This document shows positions 8,220-10,637 of a stretch of 10,637 nt of DNA, one piece after another. Position numbers and translations under genes: made by a program. Source of the stretch: Chromera velia. Taxonomy: Eukaryota; Sar; Chromeraceae. The stretch's first letter is position 1; each line of letters opens with the position of its first letter. The notes beneath the pieces are model-generated. The model worked only from the letters and a program-made list of their open reading frames with translations, was not told the origin of the DNA and did not search any database. The DNA is taken from NCBI GenBank assembly GCA_018398765.1, contig JAHBMJ010005136.1, forward strand, positions 62,501 through 73,137, given 5' to 3'.

Positions 8220-8863
8220 ATGCCTCTGCGTTCGACCGTTTCAATTGTGTTCGAACGGTTGGTCGCTGCTATTTTCCGTAGGTGTCCTTGCGTGTGCGTC
8301 AATATTTGTGTTCGAACGGTTGGTCGCTGCTATTTTCCGCTGCTCTGCAGGGCGGTGGTGCTTCTGTATGTGCTTGGAAGAGCCGAAGGAGAGCGAGAAA
8401 AGGGGTACGGCGAGGCGGGGTCTGCGGAAGAGGAGGAGGAAGAGGAGGAAGAAGATTTGATCTTCTCGGAGAGTCACGGGGAGTCAGTGCTTCGTCAGTC
8501 TTCAAATGCCGTTCAGACTGTAATGAATTCATTATTTCTTTGCTTTTTTCTCTGTCTTTTCACTTTCTCTCCGAGAGAAAAACATTGGAGTCGAGCAAAA
8601 CGTGCAAATAAGCTGCTTCATCCATTCCCTCTCTCACTCACTCACTCACGCACCCACTCATACGTGTTTCCCATGAGTTTTCCTTTTTTCGCAATCAGCC
8701 GTCGATCCACGCATCGCCCAGTGACTTCTTCCGAGAACCGAACAGCCTTCCTTCCTGTGCCAGTTCGAACTTTTTTTGTTTTTTCTGCCAACTTTTCGCC
8801 GTCAATCCTCTCCCGATCCCTTCTGAAGTTTCTCTCTCGAAGGAAATCCAACCGCTAGAGTGA
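8220..8863 (+). CDS. Candidate two-exon gene with acidic run; join(8220..8519, 8699..8863)
   Basis: An ATG frame opens at 8220 and runs through a hydrophobic patch (LLCRAVVLLYVLG) into a charged region with nine consecutive Glu and DLIFSESHGESVLR. An ACT|GTAATG donor is possible at 8519/8520. TTTTTTCGCAATCAG ends at 8698 as acceptor, and the phase-0 join continues PSIHASPSDFFREPNS to TGA at 8861-8863, giving 154 aa. The unspliced frame also stays open to 8858 with less protein-like composition, so the intron is inferred from codon plausibility. An alternative start for the acidic exon follows GCTGCTCTGCAG at 8350. A 34-bp direct repeat lies within the first exon. No family is recognised, and the Glu run could be a GAG microsatellite. 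Confidence 0.3.
8245..8339. repeat. 34-bp direct repeat, period 61
   Basis: The segments 8245-8278 and 8306-8339 are identical (starting TTGTGTTCGAACGGTTGGTC) and are separated by 27 bp. Copy 1 is followed directly by GTAGGT, a good donor sequence. Copy 2 is followed by CTGCTCTGCAG, a good acceptor. The duplication therefore sits across a potential intron of about 74 nt. Confidence 0.9.
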
Positions 8864-8937
8864 GCTCCCTCTCGAGCATGCAATCGGACAAGTGGAATCT
8901 CGTCTGACTCTCTCTCCCCCTAGCTGTCTGCATGCCT

Positions 8938-8939
<2 letters not shown>

Positions 8940-8971
<32 letters not shown>
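8940..8971. repeat. (GT)n microsatellite
   Basis: About 14 uninterrupted GT units between TCTGTTTG and TTGTACTTCGG. No feature appears to depend on it. Confidence 0.95.
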
Positions 8972-8972
<1 letters not shown>

Positions 8973-9000
8973 GTACTTCGGCCACTGGATGCATACATAA

Positions 9001-9102
9001 ATGCAGAAACGTTCCTCAACCTTCAACATGGGGAGGCGCCAGTTGCAGGTGCGCCATCTGGAGGGAAGTGAGAAGACACCATACATGCAGTCAGAGGGAT
9101 AG
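9001..9102 (+). CDS. Very short ORF with an internal donor-like site, doubtful
   Basis: ATG to TAG, 33 codons, beginning MQKRSSTFNMGRRQLQ. The string CAGTTGCAG|GTGCGC at about 9048/9049 could be a phase-0 donor, making the first 16 codons a first exon, but I found no partner acceptor of that phase. The minus strand is open here too. No motif is recognised. Confidence 0.15.
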   Translation: MQKRSSTFNMGRRQLQVRHLEGSEKTPYMQSEG

Positions 9103-9266
9103 CCTGCCAGCTTGATCGGATCTGTCTGGCTATATACTCTTATTTGTTTCTGTTGCTGCTTATCTACGCACCTAGACGCCCCCTCAGAGCCACGCAAGAA
9201 AGGCCCCCCCCGTAATTCTTTCCTTTCCTTGTTGGTTGCTTGGATGGACGGAGAGAGAGAGACTCT

Positions 9267-9409
9267 GTGCGGGATCCATCCATGTTGAAGGATTTTCTTT
9301 CATACAGAATTCTTTTTGTATGTATGTATGTATGTATGTATGTATACATATTAATACAGAAAAAGAATTCTGTATGAAAGAAGGTGCGGCATCCATCCAT
9401 GTTGAAGGA
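9267..9409. mobile_element. Hairpin element, locus 2, with 26-bp flanking direct repeat
   Basis: A 91-bp insert (9293-9383) has perfect 23-bp inverted arms at 9295-9317 and 9360-9382, each containing the core CATACAGAATTC or its complement. The loop holds an expanded GTAT repeat and ATATTAATACAG, which resembles the complement of the loop at the right-end copies. The insert is flanked by direct repeats at 9267-9292 and 9384-9409 matching at 25 of 26 positions (core ATCCATCCATGTTGAAGGA). It encodes no protein. Confidence 0.85.
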
Positions 9410-9478
9410 GGGATTGCAGAAGAGCTCGAGCAAAGGAAGGCAGCATGAAAACATCTCCTCCGGAGCTGTCCAGTCGAG

Positions 9479-9482
<4 letters not shown>

Positions 9483-9514
<32 letters not shown>
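9483..9514. repeat. (CT)n microsatellite
   Basis: An uninterrupted CT run of about 15 units followed by CCTACC. It lies upstream of the candidate exon at 9572 and could belong to that exon's upstream intron. Confidence 0.95.
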
Positions 9515-9517
<3 letters not shown>

Positions 9518-9571
9518 CCTCTCTTAATTCTGCTGCCTGCCTGGGTTCCTCCCTCCCTCCCTCCTCTGCAG

Positions 9572-9700
9572 GGTCTAGAGCCCGGAGGTCCCCCGTCCCC
9601 TCTGGAGCCCGACTGAGTGCGAACGGCCCGGCCGTGTCCCTGAGAGGGCCGAAAGGGGGCGGGGGGGTCGGAGGGGAGGGGGGAGGAACGAGCGTCGGAG
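9572..9700 (+). other. Candidate internal exon (phase 1 to phase 1), Gly-rich product
   Basis: Bounded by near-ideal splice signals: CCTCCCTCCTCTGCAG ending at 9571 and GTCGGAG|GTGAGTGCC at 9700/9701. The frame that starts with two bases is open across all 129 nt, while the phase-0 and phase-2 readings meet stops. The product is Ser/Arg/Pro-rich then Gly-rich (SRARRSPVPSGARL, later GGGGVGGEGGGTSVG), likely disordered. I could not find a convincing phase-1 donor upstream. Downstream, the phase-1 acceptor at 10097 would fit. No family is recognised. Confidence 0.35.
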
Positions 9701-9783
9701 GTGAGTGCCTCGGTGGGAACAGAAAGGGGGGGGGCGTTGCAGTGATTAAATAATGTGATCGGATCTTCTACTTTTTGACGGAA

Positions 9784-10162
9784 ATGGTACTGGAAACAAT
9801 GAAGAGGTTCTCTGAACAAGGGCAGATTGCCAGTGAGTGAGTGAGCCCCTTCTTTGGTTGGTTGCTGTTTTGCCTGCTGTTCCCTCTTTGGTGCGTTTCG
9901 TTAGTTCCTCTTTCCTTCCTTCCTTCCTCTATCTTTCAAGACGGAGGGAGGGAGGGAGGGAGGGAGGGAGGGAGTATGCGGCTCCTCTCTCCGAATGATC
10001 CCTCGAGGATTGCGTGGGGGTTATTCTCTTCTCCGGAGGATCTGCCTGTCTATCCTCTGTCGTCTCCTGCATGCAGTCTTTTTTGTCTGTCTGTCAGGAG
10101 AGAGAACAGGCAAGGAGAAGTGCTTCCGTCTCACTGTCTCATGGTGTGTGGTAATCGCATAA
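9784..10162 (+). CDS. Candidate two-exon short gene or 3' end of a gene; join(9784..9832, 10098..10162)
   Basis: The ATG frame MVLETMKRFSEQGQIA ends at ATTGCCA|GTGAGT (phase 1). The acceptor TCTTTTTTGTCTGTCTGTCAG (split as TCTTTTTTG + TCTGTCTGTCAG) ends at 10097. The join gives R-ERTGKEKCFRLTVSWC... and TAA at 10160-10162, 37 aa in total. Upstream of the ATG the frame reads DRIFYFLTE back to a TAA, but no AG lies between, so extension is not supported. An alternative acceptor, TATCTTTCAAG at 9940, is also phase 1 and would read a Gly/Arg/Glu repeat and then MRLLSPNDPSRIAWG. The small size argues for a gene fragment or chance. Confidence 0.28.
9910..9974. repeat. CCTT run followed by GGGA run
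   Basis: A short CCTT tract (about 9910-9928) is followed by eight GGGA units (about 9944-9974). The pyrimidine and purine blocks face each other across CTATCTTTCAAGAC, so single strands could partly pair as a hairpin. Confidence 0.9.
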
Positions 10163-10216
10163 AAGAGAGCAGAGACATTAGAAAGAACTCACTCGATCAA
10201 TTCTTCCTCGATCTGC

Positions 10217-10625
10217 GAGTGCATGCATGCAGCCCGACTCTCAGGCACACGGGGGTCATCCGACATGCATTTTCTTTCATACAGAATTCTTTTTCTGTAT
10301 TAGTATGTATTAATAGAATTCTGTATGAAAGAAAATGAGTGCATGCATGCAGCCCGACTCTCAGGCACACGGGGGTCATCCGACATGCATTTTCTTTCAT
10401 ACAGAATTCTTTTTCTGTATTAGTATGTATTAATAGAATTCTGTATGAAAGAAAATGAGTGCATGCATGCAGCCCGACTCTCAGGCACACGGGGGTCATC
10501 CGACATGCATTTTCTTTCATACAGAATTCTTTTTCTGTATTAGTATGTATTAATAGAATTCTGTATGAAAGAAAATGAGTGCATGCATGCAGCCCGACTC
10601 TCAGGGACATGGGGGTCATCCGACA
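10217..10625. mobile_element. Tandem array of three hairpin elements between four 49-bp direct repeats
   Basis: The period is exactly 120 bp: a 49-bp unit (starting GAGTGCATGCATGCAGCCCG) plus a 71-bp hairpin element. Copies begin at 10217, 10337 and 10457 and are identical to each other. A fourth 49-bp unit at 10577-10625 differs at two positions and has no element after it. In the first copy, perfect 22-bp arms lie at 10269-10290 and 10315-10336 around a 24-nt loop containing TATTAGTATGTATTAAT. Each 49-bp unit carries two overlapping TGCATGCA motifs. No protein is encoded; the frames that read HFLSYRIL-type repeats are artefacts. Confidence 0.9.
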
Positions 10626-10637
10626 GGGGGGGGGGGG
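10625..10637. other. Terminal poly-G run at the sequence end
   Basis: The sequence ends in about 12 G immediately after the fourth 49-bp repeat, where the next hairpin copy would be expected. This looks like a contig break or sequencing artefact at a hairpin array. Confidence 0.6.

Noticed and set aside
8642-8883. Charged minus-strand ORFs at 8642-8851 and 8695-8883
   Set aside because: The complement of T/C-rich DNA always reads as Lys/Arg/Glu-rich; no start context, motif or partner exon supports them.
9164-9819. Minus-strand ORFs of 96 and 211 codons
   Set aside because: They run through the hairpin element, the CT repeat and the Gly-rich exon candidate; good splice signals lie on the plus strand instead.
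10197-10619. CRISPR-like array or a 140-aa repeat protein at the right end
   Set aside because: The spacers are identical hairpins, not unique sequences, and the genome is eukaryotic. The ORF simply reads the 120-bp tandem repeat.
1-10637. tRNA, rRNA, transposase, reverse transcriptase or viral genes
   Set aside because: No cloverleaf with conserved arms, rRNA core motif, DDE or RT motif was seen on either strand while reading the sequence.

Overview
This is eukaryotic nuclear DNA, probably from a microbial alveolate or alga. The evidence is GT-AG introns with pyrimidine-rich acceptors, long CTTT/GT/GA microsatellites, long disordered proteins and AATAAA signals. Repeated TGCATGCA motifs would fit an ApiAP2-regulated lineage such as the chromerids (Chromera), but I cannot prove the species. 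I see no prokaryotic operon, CRISPR array, rRNA or tRNA. The right end stops in a poly-G run directly after a tandem hairpin array, which looks like a contig end.

Left third (1-3600): one convincing minus-strand gene. It encodes a protein of about 924 aa with four tandem KH-like modules, a long disordered middle and a C-terminal membrane anchor. What looks like one open frame is really two exons. A 459-nt intron (2358-2816), filled by a 279-nt pure pyrimidine/purine tract, happens to be in frame and free of stops. Removing it at GTGAGT...CTGCAG rebuilds a KH module exactly. Three AATAAA signals lie downstream.

Middle (3510-5950): a spacer of about 1.5 kb with a GC-rich palindromic block, a TATA-like box and TGCATGCA, then a large GT/GA microsatellite. 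A plus-strand gene follows, assembled here from three exons with matching phases (116 aa, no recognised family).

Right half (5950-10637): accessory-looking sequence with many simple repeats and several weakly supported candidate exons (6503-6829, 6904-7346, 8220-8863, 9001-9102, 9572-9700, 9784-10162). Its strongest signal is a family of short hairpin elements built on the arm TTTCTTTCATACAGAATTCT and its inverse. They occur at three unrelated places: 6251-6336, 9293-9383, and three tandem copies in 10217-10625. Each insertion is flanked by its own long direct repeat (24, 26 and 49 bp), unrelated from site to site. That pattern looks like a non-coding mobile palindrome that duplicates unusually long stretches of target.
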